From: Lagopus muta
Lineage: Eukaryota > Chordata > Aves > Galliformes > Phasianidae
Assembly (NCBI RefSeq): GCF_023343835.1
Contig: NC_064434.1
Coordinates: forward strand, 22,611,505-22,675,504
Direction of reading: 5' to 3'
DNA length: 64,000 bases
Position numbers and translations under genes: made by a program. Positions within the stretch are counted from its first letter, which is position 1. Every line of letters begins with the position of its first letter. The notes beneath the pieces are model-generated. The model made no database searches, had not been told where the DNA came from, and worked only from the letters and a program-made list of their open reading frames with translations. Of this stretch, positions 37,001 to 61,700 are shown piece after piece.

Positions 37001-37130
37001 CCCCGCCGCAGGTCGCTGCCCAGGAGCCGGTGGGTTCGGAGCGCGCGGCCGCGAGAAGCTCAATGTCACGCAGAGCGCGGGGCGAGCGCTCCGAGCCCTC
37101 CCGGTGCCGCCCCCCGAGGCAGGGCGGCCG
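37001..37130 (-). promoter_or_regulatory. Probable exon 1 and CpG-rich promoter of GST-3
   Basis: A donor GTACGTGCGA (minus, complement of 36991-37000) closes a GC-rich leader exon beginning at 37001. The surrounding 36860-37160 is CpG dense and has no TATA box. This contrasts with the CpG-poor promoters proposed for GST-1 and GST-2 and suggests broader expression. The start site would be within about 330 bp of the divergent 7SK gene. Inferred from the donor and base composition. Confidence 0.5.
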
Positions 37131-37166
37131 GCACGGCCCCCCGCAGCCCGCCAGTGGGAAGGCTCT

Positions 37167-37208
37167 GCTTTGCATAACGCGCAAGGCCTGCTGGGTGGAA
37201 TGCAAAGC
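37167..37208 (+). promoter_or_regulatory. Distal sequence element of the 7SK gene (octamers and ZNF143-like site)
   Basis: GCTTTGCAT (37167-37175) and its exact reverse complement ATGCAAAGC (37200-37208) are each a 7/8 match to the Oct-1 octamer. Between them the minus strand reads CCCAGCAGGCCTTGCG (37180-37195), close to the Staf/ZNF143 consensus. The block spans -222 to -181 from the 7SK start, the standard place for the DSE of a type 3 pol III gene. Confidence 0.7.
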
Positions 37209-37322
37209 GAGAAAGAATGTTAACGTGCGCCGAGTATTCTAGAGCAAAAGCGTTTAGTTCTGAAACAACACTGAGAGCTGCTTCTGCCGCCCGTTTCCTG
37301 GAACTTTCAGACCCACCGTGCA

Positions 37323-37341
37323 TCACCATGATCTGGAAGAC
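37323..37341 (+). promoter_or_regulatory. Proximal sequence element (PSE) of the 7SK gene
   Basis: TCACCATGATCTGGAAGAC fits the vertebrate PSE pattern (TCACCNTNA...AAG) and begins at -66 relative to the 7SK start, where SNAPc binds. Confidence 0.8.
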
Positions 37342-37357
37342 ATTACGGTGTTGGTCC

Positions 37358-37366
37358 TTATATATC
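37358..37366 (+). promoter_or_regulatory. TATA box of the 7SK gene
   Basis: TTATATATC at -31 to -23 from the 7SK start. A TATA box beside a PSE specifies RNA polymerase III rather than polymerase II. Confidence 0.85.
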
Positions 37367-37388
37367 GCTTGTGGCGGCTTGTAGCTCT

Positions 37389-37718
37389 GGATGTGAGGGC
37401 GATCTGGCTGCGACATCTGTCACCCCATTGATCGCCAGGGTTGATTCGGCTGATCTGGCTGGCTAGGCGGGTGTCCCCTTCCTCCCTCACCGCTCCATGT
37501 GCGTCCCTCCCGAAGCTGCGCGCTCGGTCGAAGAGGACGACCTTCCCCGATAGAGACGGTACCGTTCATCGGTCAAGGGTATACGGTAGCTGCGCTCCCC
37601 TGCTAGAACCTCCAAACAAGCTCAAGGTCCATTTGTAGGAGAACGTAGGGTAGTCAAGCTTCCAAGACTGCAGACACATCCAAGTGAGGCACTGCATGGG
37701 GCAGTCTGCCATTGTTTT
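37389..37718 (+). ncRNA. RN7SK: 7SK small nuclear RNA gene
   Basis: The sequence from GGATGTGAGGGCGATCTGG to the terminal T-run is 330 nt and matches vertebrate 7SK nearly throughout. The 5' hairpin (first about 105 nt) reads the same as the human RNA as I know it, with GATC at RNA positions 13-16, 42-45 and 64-67. The latter pair forms the HEXIM-binding stem. The 3' hairpin (about 37660-37712), bound by LARP7, is preserved, with small changes. The main differences lie near 37549-37580 and 37600-37630, in or near the middle hairpins. 7SK scaffolds the nuclear RNP that sequesters P-TEFb (CDK9/cyclin T) and so restrains transcription elongation. The upstream DSE, PSE and TATA argue that this is the functional gene and not one of the many dispersed pseudogenes. 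Termination is at TTTT (37715-37718). Its place between a GSTA gene and CILK1 matches human. Confidence 0.97.
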
Positions 37719-38589
37719 GTGCCCAGCCCCACGGGTTCCAGGCGTTCCTCGTTCTCTTTGTCCCTCTACTTTTCCCTATTCGGTCCCAGCACGAGGAACA
37801 ACTTGCGCTGCTCGTTCACTCTCCCACTGCTGCCCCCCAAATCTCTGAGCTCCTTCCTTCTCTTATGCACACACCACTACCCAGAGCTGCCGCACTTCTG
37901 CATGCATGCCTCACTTCTTGATCTCACATCTGGTTCTTCCCCTGTACAATCAATTCCAAGCCACTGAAATTGCAGGAAAACAGTTGGGGTTAAAAGTTAA
38001 CAATCGGCTTCTAGTGCCTGGAAAGGAGTGGGAGAAACAGGAGGAGCTGACACAATACAGAGAGAACAAGTTATGTCCTCCTTCCAGGGTGTGATGTATT
38101 TCTCTAATGACATCAGAGAATATCCTGAGTTGGAAGGCACCCACAAGGACATCAGGTCCACCTTCTGGCTCCACACAGAAACACTCATAATCCAAACCCA
38201 ATGTCCATGTGCACTGTCCAAACGCTCCCCGAACTCGAGCAGCTGAGGGCTGTGCCCCCTGCCCTGGCAGCCTGTTCCATGCCCACCGCCTTCCAGTGAA
38301 GAACCAGCTCCCGATATCCAGCCCGACCCTCCCTTCTACTCCCACACTTTAGTTAATTTCAGATTTGACATCCAAAGACTAACAGATTAGATTAAAAGCT
38401 TACAGAACACAGCAGAAATCACGTGCTTAGACTCGCATCGTATGGCCAAGGAACCTGCAGAAAGAGCACAGGTACAGAGGCAGCAGCCACCAGAGAGGGC
38501 ACCGAATGGAAAGCTTATTAAGTAACCATAAAGCAGCCAAACCAAAGCGTTGCTGTTAAAACTCAGCACAACGTAAGGACTCTCAGTCA
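37719..38589. other. Spacer between 7SK and the CILK1 3' end
   Basis: Pyrimidine-rich unique sequence followed by a CR1 fragment at 38095-38342. No other feature is recognised. Confidence 0.5.
38095..38342 (-). mobile_element. CR1 3' fragment between 7SK and CILK1
   Basis: GAGTTGGAAGGCACCCACAA and CAGCCTGTTCCATGCCCACC; the tail repeats are mostly lost. Confidence 0.8.
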
Positions 38590-41500
38590 GTATTTCTTCA
38601 AGAGTAACTTTATTCTGGGCAGGAGACTTGACAGAGAAGGAACGGAACAAACATATATAACCTTTCTGAACAAAAACATTGAATAAACAAGAACCATTAT
38701 TTCTTTATAATCATACTTAACAATTCCATGCTCTTCCTCTAAGTTCAAAACCGTTCTCCTTTATGAAATATCCCATTGGCACCAACAGCCTTACCAGATA
38801 CTGAAACGCCACAGGAACCGTGGCTTTGTGGCTGATATTGTGGCACTGACACAAGACTTAGGAAGATCTGGACAGCAGAGGTGAATGAGGCCGCTGGCAC
38901 GCTTCTTTATTCCCAGCAGTCATTTCTACACGTAATGCTGAGAACAAGCAAACTGCAGAATTCCAACATTTTGCATAACGATGCTGCTAAACATTACAAC
39001 ACAAAGTAGGAGGCTACATATGATAAATTCTCTGCTATGCTGCTTGTCCAACTCTCAGTATAACCAACAGGCTGACAGCTTTTCCCTCTGCACTGTACTC
39101 AGACAGCACTGCACATTGCTCAATCAGGTTAATCCTTAAAAGAACATGCCCAACATTCTTTGCTTGAGTAAAGGCTACAAGAGCGATATCAATATACCAA
39201 CATTTTGCAGTTTTCCCACCTCACTAAGCTGAAAGTAGCAGAAGTCATTCTGAATGTCAAGATTATTAGCTTTTTTTCCCCCACAAAATATAGGCTTTTA
39301 TTCAGGAAAGGAGGAGTTGTGGCAAAAGAAAAAAAAACAAAACAAAACAAAACTAAATCTAGTACTTTTGCTGGACTGACCAAGACTGAACATCGTATCC
39401 AAGAAAACAGGGCTGGGCTGATGGGGGTTCAGGTATACACAGGCCGAGTCCATATTCATCCTGTATCACTGTGACCAAGTAGAGTGGTCCCCATCATTAA
39501 CAGGGAGAGGCCTGAGCATCTCCAGGGGAGTCCTCAGGTAAGCTGCATTTCTTGAGAGGAGATTCTCACTCCTCCCTGCTTTGGGAGAAGCTCAGGCACG
39601 TGTGGGTAGGTAGGATGAGCCCAAGCCTCAGCAGCGTGCTCTCATGATTCATCTCGTGCTTCCATTTGTAGGAATCGAATGTATGGAACAGACTACATAA
39701 ACTGCCTACATAGGCCTAGGGATACTTAGGACAGGTTCAGGCTATTTCCCCTAAAACTGATTATTCAGCGAAAAAATAAATTAAATGATATCTAGACATA
39801 AATACAGATATTTATTTCCACCAAAAGAAACAACTATCTTTCCAGTTTCTGACACAAATATACATATTTCCCTCTCCACTTACCCAAACACAACACCAGC
39901 ATGTGGTACAGAATTGGAATGGTCATTGCTACGCATTAACACTGCTGCTACAGAAGCTGTTATGTTCAGTTTGCTGTTAGCACACGTTAAGGACAAGTGC
40001 CTGGCGTAGCCGGACGTATCTGTGGCATGTGCAAGCCTTACGCACGTGCTTTTTTAATGCATAGACACTTCTGGTCCTTTTTGCTCTGTGAACTCGCTAT
40101 AGATTCAGTCAGCAAAAGCCAACAGTGACCAGAGTCCCTCCTGATTCCCCACAGCACTGAGCCAGCAGTTTACTCTGGGGAGCAGTTTCCTGAGTCCTGT
40201 GTGTTCTCATGGAAAGAGCTGAGAAGGCCAGGGCATGCTACCAGGCTCCAGCCCGCAGCAGGTGCCCCCCATGGGGCAGGCCCACTGGCACATTTCTCTC
40301 CTTCCAAGCAGCCGGATGCCACCACACCTCTGATCCCTTCAGACCGGCTCTCACAAATTTCAGCCCGATCCATTGATAAAATGAGTTCAGATGAGGTTTC
40401 CCAAAAGCTGACCATTTCTGTACAGTTCTGTGGGCAGATGTGTACATTTCAGCTTTGAAGGTGCTCGTCCAAAATGCAGCTATGAAGGATGTCCTCCCAC
40501 AGCACTGTAACTGTCGCAGCTACAGGACTAATCTTCTGTGGAAGGAGGTGAAGGAACAGCCAAATCCTATGATCAAAATGAACCATTTGCTGATAGCTGA
40601 ATGCCGGCGCTCCTTCTCAGTGCAGAAACAACCTGCCTTTGTCTAGAACCCTCTTGTTCCTTTTCTCCTTCAAACTGAATGGTTTTTAGCGGTCTGACAT
40701 AAAGCCTCATTTTTACCCAGTCGAGTCTGGGGGCCTAATTTACAGCAACTGACACACTCTTCACATCACAAGTGAAGACATTGAAATGAAGAAGAACTGA
40801 AGCTTGAACATATTCATTTGCTCCAAATTTACATTTTTTTCCCCTCAAAAGTCATTTGAAACAGTTACAAAGATTAAGTTAAATGCATAGATACTGTTTC
40901 CTTAAACTCTGCTGCCGGCATCTCACTAATACTTTTTCACTATGAAACCAGCTTTGTAATTCTCAATACTGCCTTAAATATGTATTTGGATCTTCTCTTC
41001 CCAACAACAGCAAAACCAGATCTCGGTGTTTCTCCTCATTAGTCATTAGGAAACATTTAAGCAGATTTAAGAGAGGTAGGTCCACACCCTATTTGATAGT
41101 GAACAACACCAAGAGGTAATTTTGAAGCATGACAAATGCAGTGTCAGAAAATAAATCTACTGATTATCCTTTACGAAACAAGATTACCCAGATTTGGTAA
41201 CAGCAAAAGAATGGGAGTGGAAAGCTGGACAGCGGTCCAACAAAAGCCTTGTAAAATTAAAGTAATAAATACAAAAAAGAAAAGCTTCCCACCGACTTGG
41301 GACTTCCAGCAGTCTCTCAGTGGCTGTAAAGGAGAGGTTGGACTGCTGCTCGCTCATTCCTTTGATGTACAGAGCAAACGAGTACACAGCAGCAGCAGTG
41401 TGGCATCAAGACATGGCATCACTGAAATTAAACAATCTCACTTAGCACATAAGCTTTAGAAAATATCTAATGAATGCCCCTTCCTCGCTCTTCTCTTCCA

Positions 41501-41903
41501 ACACAATATTGCACCGCTTTGCTTTATTTTTTCTTAAACTCATTTTTATAAAAATGTTGAATCCAAGAAAGGAAGTTAGAATTTAAAAAAGTTTGTTATA
41601 AAAATTTATCATATAAAAATGCCAAGATCCCTAAGCCATATATACAAAAGGTATCAGATTTATGAAAATAATTGGACCCAATTATATAACAAAATTTCAT
41701 ACAAAAAAAAAAAAAAAGTACAAGATTGCATTGAAATCAACACAAATAAAAGTTAAAAAACAAAACCAAAGCAACCTTCCGAAAGGTCTCAACCGTAGAA
41801 GACCTGTTTCTTTTAAATTTACAAGTCTATAAAACATCAGAAAACTGTCACACGTCAGTCACCATGTGGGCAACGGGCGCTGCTGGGAGAGCACTTCTAC
41901 GTG
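38590..41903 (-). other. CILK1: Probable 3'UTR of CILK1 with polyadenylation signals
   Basis: The stretch beyond the CILK1 stop has no coding exon on either strand. AATAAA signals occur on the minus strand at 38609-38614 and 39297-39302, with A/T-rich and oligo-A tracts around 41500-41760. If the most distal signal is used, the 3'UTR is about 3.3 kb, in line with the long 3'UTR of mammalian ICK. The exact end is inferred. Confidence 0.55.
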
Positions 41904-54917
<13,014 letters not shown>

Positions 54918-54987
54918 GATGAGGATACTTTAGCTGCAAGCGCATTTGAGTCCTTAGTGTTTCTTCTCCGACTGTAACCAGTTCTTT
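54918..54987 (-). other. CILK1: 5'UTR portion of the CILK1 start-codon exon
   Basis: A fair acceptor (TATTTATGCTGCCACAG, minus) ends at 54988, leaving 70 nt of leader upstream of the ATG at 54915-54917. Another acceptor could be used. Confidence 0.5.
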
Positions 54988-55964
54988 CTGTGGCAGCATA
55001 AATACAGAGCACTCAGGACAGTGTCAACAGTTGCAGGAATCATGTTTTCAAGACTTAGCCTTTGGTCTGAAAGCACAGAACATAATCCACTTGATTTCTG
55101 TACCTTTCCAAGATTACTCACTTGCAGACCCCATTCTCTCCTCAAAGAAACAGCCCTTGGAAGCTATAATCAAATACCTGCTTCAGGTCCCCACCTGAAG
55201 CAGACAGCTTTTATCTGGGTGTAACTGTTCCCCAAATCCATTTGCTCACTAAAGCTAAAGGCCCCTTCTGGAAAGCTTGTAGCTAGCCCTGAGGGCACGT
55301 ACTAGTAATGAAAACAGAAGATGAAGCCTCACAGTTTATGTTATAAAACATTATGCATGCATCAGAAAATGCCAAATGCATTTCAATGCAGCACTCCTAA
55401 GAATGGATCTGTCTCTAGCAGTGGACACATCATCCATTAAGAAAGATAGTCTATATTCCCTTATTTAATCTAACTGCTACAAACATTTCCTAATCTTTAC
55501 ATTACTTTAGAACAAATGTGATCTATGTTGATTATTCATACATTTGGAATAAAACAAAATTCTTCCGCTATCATTGAGTCTGGCCCCTGCTTTCTTTTTT
55601 CTCCAGCTCTCAGAAGGCAGCAACATTCCTGCCATGCGACTTCTGCCTTCTGAAGCCTGCATTCCAAAAGCTCACCTTATTTCACAAAGCCAAATGACTA
55701 TTGTAAAAGGATTACGTTGTTTGAACTCTGTAACCATTATCAGTGCAGAACCACAACTTTGTATTTGCAGGATGTTGCTAAGATTCTTTGTTTTCAGTTA
55801 TCTAAGCCTATCAGTCCCACTAATACAGGAACAAACAAACACAAATTAGGAAATACAGCCACAGCACACCTTTGGCCTATTTTACACATTTTTTATGAGA
55901 AAAACAATCTGCTTCAACCTAGAGCATTTTCAAGAATGGCAATGAAGCTTACGAAGGTTTCTAA

Positions 55965-56085
55965 AGGAAAGGTAAATGTGACACTGAGGGACATAGTTCA
56001 GTGAGCACAGTGGTGACGGGTTGATGGTTGAATTACATGATCTTAGAGGTCTTTTCCAACCTTAATAATTCCATGATTCTGTGTT
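55965..56085 (+). mobile_element. CR1 3' tail in CILK1 intron 1
   Basis: GAGGGACATAGTTCAGTGAG, CTTAGAGGTCTTTTCCAACC and CCATGATTCTGTG at the end. Confidence 0.85.
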
Positions 56086-57087
56086 CCTGCCTTTGACACC
56101 AGGCAGTGTGTAGGGCAGGTGGGAGGAGCTGCCCTGCAGCAGGACCAGCTTCTCTCCACACACTGCTTTGGGGAACCATGACTGAGCAGATTTAGTTGGA
56201 GACCCAGTCCCACATTTTGTACTGCTCACCAAGGAGCACAGAGTCTGGACAGCACTTTGGAATACCGGTTTCTTTTTGGCTAGTTTCCAGGCTGCACACC
56301 TGCTATGGTTTTATGATTTCTGTTATTAGTATTGCATATCATAGCATCATGAGTTGCACTGGGAGTTACAGAGTTAATGCTACATTTCCACGCATAGTTG
56401 ATATTTCTGGGTATCTGGTTCTCAGAAGAGAAGAACTACATCTCCCAGAAGACTTTGCTGTTCTGTCCTGGTTTTCTGTTTAGAGGGAAAGATAAAACTG
56501 CTCACGAGTCAGGAGACTGTCCCATTATTTTACTGCTTGTCTATGCATGTGTGCTCCCTAGCTGTATTGCCTTCAACACTAGAGTAAGGCCTTCAGTTTT
56601 GGACACTCTCTCTCTCATTTTATTTATTAGCTTCAATTCCAGTTATATTGCATTATATTATGTTATCTTGCATTCCACTACTTACCAAATTATTTTTTTC
56701 CCTTAGTTTACTAAGTCTCTGTTTTTAGGTCCATCTCCCCACCCCCTCCCCCCTTCCTGGGGCATGGGTCCGTGGGTCCCCCCATCCCAATTAGTCACTG
56801 CACTGGCCAAAGAGGCCCAGAAAACTGCTGACAACACCAGCATAGCATAAATGTGTGTTCAGGCCACGTTCACTCAGCATCCACGTGAACAGCTTTGGTT
56901 ACTCCAGCTGTCAGCAGCCCTGGTTCCCAGCCCTTACCCACACTGGGGATACTTCTTCAAGCCTCTGCCTTTCACAGCCACTGATTTTCATTGAGCCTGT
57001 AAGAAGCTCTCTTGGTACTCCAGCTCTGCTGCCAAACATGACCAAAACAACAAACAGACTGAAACACTGCTGATGTGTTAGGGGGAA

Positions 57088-57300
57088 GCATGGAATCATT
57101 AAGGTTGGATAAGACCCATAAGACCACCAGTCTAACCTCCAGCCCATTCCCACCATGCCCACTAACCATATCCCTCAGGGCCACATCTACACAGTTCTTG
57201 AACGCCCCCTGGGACAGTGATCCCACCACCTCCCAGGCCGCCCAGTGCAGCATCTCGGCACACCACCCCCAGCCTGCTCCCCTCAAGGTACTCACACCCC
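57088..57300 (-). mobile_element. CR1 3' fragment near the CILK1/FBXO9 promoter
   Basis: ATGGAATCATTAAGGTTGGA and the following CATGCCCACTAACCATATCC; it lies about 350 bp from the edge of the CpG island. Confidence 0.85.
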
Positions 57301-57649
57301 ACCACCATTCCTCCTCACTCAGAAAACCAAAACGTGGGGCACACCCAAGGGTCACCCTAGGTTGGTGCCATGTACCCCACAGCCCAGCGTTAAGCAACCG
57401 TTAAACTCCCACAGGCATGCGTGACACTTACTGAAGCCAGCTGGAGCTGTGCGTACTTATTTAAAAGTGACTTCTGCTTTAAGACATCTCTCTGCCATCT
57501 CACAAGCACACACACACACCCAACGACGGGGCTTCGTTCCTGAATGAGGAGAGCACTATGCAGCCCAGTGACAGGGCTTTGTTCCTGAATGAGGAGAGAT
57601 GCGCCCAGGCAGAGCAGCCTGAACGCTCTAGCAAAAAACCATCACGAGA

Positions 57650-58700
57650 TGGGTCGTACACGTCTCGCCGAGCACAGCACCTCCACACCTCGGCATGCCA
57701 CGAGCCCGTGCCGCCTGCCCCCAGGCACGCCGCGTACCCGAGCATCTCGCCCCGCCGCCCCACAACACAAGGGCTGGCGCTGCGCCCGGCGGCCCCAGGG
57801 CGGCTCTCTCCTCCCAGCCCCGTCGGACGAGGCCCGTCCCGCAGCGGCCGCCACGTCCCCGCCGGCTGCAGCGGCTCCGTCCCCGAGCAAAGCACTCAAC
57901 TCCTCCGCTCCTAAAAGCACTCGGGGCTGCGAGTACGGATAAGGGCGAGGAGGCCACGCGTAAAGGCGCGCATACAACCCCAGCACCGACCGGTCTCACC
58001 CGTAACGGCCGCCTGGTTGCAGCGCCCGGCCCGGGCCCATCCCCAGAACCGCGCGGTACTCACACATGGCAAGGCGACGGCTCCGCGCTCCGCGGACACC
58101 GCCGCGCTCCAGGCCGGGCCGAGGCCCGTAGCCCCGCACGGCGGGCCGGAACTGGCGCCATCCAGCGGAGACGGAGCCTCCCTCGGGATGGCCGCCCGCG
58201 CGGCACTACAGCTCCCGGCAGCCCCCGCTCCTCCGCGCGGGCGGGTCGGTCGGAGCGGCGGCCGGCGTGGATCGCACTTCCCAGCGGGCGGTGCGGTGCC
58301 GAGCCGGGACGCTGCGGGCGGGAGGGGCGCGGTGGGCGTGGTGCGTCCGGCGGGGTGGCTGGTCTCGGCCCGCGGCCGGCGCCTCGCAGCGGCCTGCGCG
58401 TCGTAGCGGCCTGCGCGTCGTGCGGCGCTCCGGCCCCGCGGGTTTGTCCGTCCGCCCGTGTCCGCCTGCCCCTCACTCGCCGGGAAGATGGCTGCCGTAC
58501 GCCGGGCCCGCAGTTACTCCCGCTGCGTGGTGCGCTTCTCCGACCGAGAACTCTGCTAATTTCCCCCGCGGGGACGACGCGCGGGCCGAGCGGGGGGGAC
58601 GAAGGGCCCCGGGACGGGACGGCGCCGCCCGAGCGCCGGCAGCATGGTGAGCGGCGGGGACCTGCGGGCGGGGGGAACGGAAGGGCCCGGCCCACCGCCG
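57650..58700. promoter_or_regulatory. CpG island, bidirectional CILK1/FBXO9 promoter
   Basis: A dense run of CpG spans the first exons of CILK1 (minus, donor at 58063) and FBXO9 (plus, ATG at 58644). The two leader exons are within a few hundred bp and diverge, with no TATA box apparent. A shared head-to-head promoter of these two genes is known in human, so the arrangement is conserved. Long open frames on both strands here are by-products of GC content. Confidence 0.8.
58064..58200 (-). other. CILK1: Probable non-coding exon 1 of CILK1
   Basis: The donor GTGAGTACCGCG (minus, complement of 58052-58063) ends a GC-rich leader exon inside the CpG island. The 5' limit is not visible from sequence. 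It splices over about 3 kb to the start-codon exon near 54987, perhaps through other leader exons. Confidence 0.55.
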
Positions 58701-61700
58701 GCTGCTGCCCTGCCCGCCGCGGGGCCCTCCCGGCTGCGCCGATGGCCGCGCCGCCTGGAGCTGCCCTGCCTTCCCCGTCCTGCCCCGCGGTGCCGCCCGG
58801 GCTCCTTGCCAGGCGTTTGCCGTTTAGCGTCGCGGCTGTGCTGGGTTCGGTTCCGCCCTGCTGACGGCACCTCCGCGTGAGCTCAGGTGTCTGAGATCGC
58901 AGCCTCGAGGGCACCCGGAACCCCTTGGTGTCGTTCAGGAGCTCTTAAAACTCCTTATCGCTGTGTCTGAAACTTACTTCTGAACACAGCGTTGATATTT
59001 ACCACGTAGAGAGGAAAAATCGAGTTATGTCCTGTTCCCTTACAAGCCAGCTAGCCGTCAGACCTGTTTTGCAGTGTCATCTGTGGGATGGACGTGTACA
59101 ACTGCCGTGCAGCCCCGCTCAGCCACGGCAGCCAACCTTGAGCTGGTTCTGATTGCAGCTTTACTCTGCTGGAGCAAAGGTCTGAAATACTGAGTTGAAG
59201 TATTGAGTCCTTAGGAAGTGGCTGTAGAGCTCCTAAGGGAAAGCAGCGTGCAATTACTGACTGCAAGAGTTATTACTGACCAGTGCAAATAAGCTGGTCT
59301 TATGTTTTGCAAGTGTTTTCTAAAGCTTTGCAAACAAATTGGAATCGAACAGGCTCGGCTGACTTCTTTTTAGAGGTTGCTGTCTAGCTCAGGCATTCGC
59401 TGCTTCCACACTGACCTTTTGGTTGCTTGATTTGCTACCGCTTTTCTAATGGAAAAATCACTTGAGCTGATCAGCATAGGGTAGGGTGGCTCACCTTTTA
59501 AGCAGGATAGAGTTGCTGAGCTGTTGGATGTGACAGCTGACAGGTTGCAGAAGGAAGGCTGGTGGCATAAAGATGAACAGGATGGAATTTTTTAACTAAG
59601 CAATAGCTGCCGTACAGTATTCTATGAACTTCAGAAGCTAGAACTGTAGCTTACTTTTTGTCAGAATAGTCTGAAGGAGATAAGTTTTGCATGCCTTATA
59701 TATGGTCCCAAGTGCTGCCTGTGTGGTGATGTTTGCTTTAGCAGTACCTGAGCATTTATTCATTTGTATTAGCAAAACCATAGGAGTTTTGCAGGTCAAA
59801 TAAATAGCAGAGAGGTTGTTAGTGGAGATCAGTTAACCGTGCAGTAACAATGAGGACTAATTGCTTTACTGGTAAGTGTGGGGAGAAATTGTTGCTGCCA
59901 CTGCTTCCTGCAGACAAACCTATCATATGAGACTTCAGCTCATATATAATTTCAGCATAGAGGAAGTAGCAACGAAAGTCAAATGTTGGTTATAGTGAGC
60001 TTTGTAATGCTCAAAGTTGTTACGTTTTGCTCTAGGACTCTTTAGCATGTTGTATTTTTTGTTTGGATTGAGAGCATGCTGAAGTTTCAAAGAGCATTTG
60101 ATAATAATTGGAAGCAGTTGGTGCAGAACTAGGAAAGGTTTTTGACTGCATTGGAGGAGACGTGGGTTGGCTAGAGTAGAAACAACAGGAAGGAAAGCAG
60201 GACTCCTGAACGGTTAATGAAACTAAGTCTGTAAGTGCTAGATGGACTTCAGCCAGTTTCAAAACCTAAGTAATCCCAATTCTTACCACAACTTGGCTTA
60301 AAATTTATGTGCTTTTAATGGGTGCACCTTTATACACAGGAAGATAGCGTGTAGAAATAGCTCTACCAGTCTCTGCATTTTGCAGATAAAACCAGACCTG
60401 CTCTGCCCAGGCTGAGAGCTGACTGGGCGGAACTCAGCTGCATGCCTGAAGCCTTATATCCTCTCTCTGCACAGGCAGAAGTGGGCCCTCCTGGTGTCAC
60501 CACAGTGCTGCAATAGTGCCCTTACCAGACACTGATTTCAGAGCTAATTTATCCAGCTGTCTCTGTCCAGCATAGATGTAATCCCTGTGTGCTGCAGTAC
60601 TGTTGCGATAGGACAGCTGTAGCTTCTACAGCATGAGCTGCCTGCAGTCAGATTCTAAGTTACTACTTGCTCAGTTGTATCTCTTCTGGTGCTCTGGAAC
60701 ATTGCTGTTTACCCGTTTCCTCCTCTGAAAAATCTTTGATGTTAGGGTTCGTTTTTGATGGTAGCTTTGCTGCTGATGCTCAGAGCTTGTTTAATTTTAA
60801 CAAAGCCCTTGTTAGGTTGAAGGTCTTATTTGTTTAACTTATCTCATAGCAGTATTGTAAATAAAACCAGCTGTCACACTCTCATGCTAGCTTCTTCACT
60901 GCTTTTACATTAAGGTGGCTTCTGTATATCATAGAATGGCCTGGGCTGAAAGGGACCATAGAGATCATCTAGTTTCAACCCCCTGCTATGTGCAGGGTCG
61001 CCAACCACCAGACCAGGCTGCCCAGAGCCACATCCAGCCTGGCCTTGAATGCCTCCAGGGATGGGGCATCCATAGTCTCCTTGGGCAACCTGTTCCAGTG
61101 TGTCACCACCCTCTGAGTGATATTTTGTATATAGTGTATTTTTTCATATGTAATTTTTTGAGATTGCCCATAGTGTCCCATAATGTTCATAAAGTAGCTG
61201 TTTTCTTCTCTAAGAAATAATCTTTCCTGAATACTAAAGAAATTAAAACAATTGGTTACCTTTACACTGAGAAGATTAATCTTTAATTTCTTACATGAAT
61301 TTCTTACTACTATTTAGTACTGAAGCTTCAATTCTGTGCCTTTAGCCCTCGGTGTTCTTGGCTGGGTATTGTGGCAGTGTGCTGATGTATGTGTCTTCAC
61401 AGGATTAGTCTGTATTGGGTTGATATGGCTGAAGTGCAAAACATTTCATTGAGTTAATAGGGAAGTGCAAACAACACCAGTTGATTTAAGATGAAGTTTA
61501 ATCATCAGACTGATAAGGTGGACGTGCAGGTGGGGTGGGGGAGGTAAGAGGACGTTTAGTTCTTGTGTGTTGTTTTATGAGTATCCGTAGTGACTGTGCA
61601 TTATGAAGGTTCAGCTGGGACTTGGCAGCGTGTAATCTCACTGGACCATTCTCTACTAGGCAGAAGCTGAAGAAGATTGTCACTCTGATGTGGTAAGAAC

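Noticed and set aside
36584-37205. Overlapping open frames in the GST-3 promoter region
   Set aside because: CpG-island effect combined with a CR1 fragment; no conserved protein.
57695-58864. Open frame of 389 codons on plus, with comparable long frames on minus (58060-58914) and in other phases
   Set aside because: GC-rich island composition removes stop codons in all frames. The protein is low-complexity Arg/Ala/Pro/Gly, and real leader exons with good donors explain the region.
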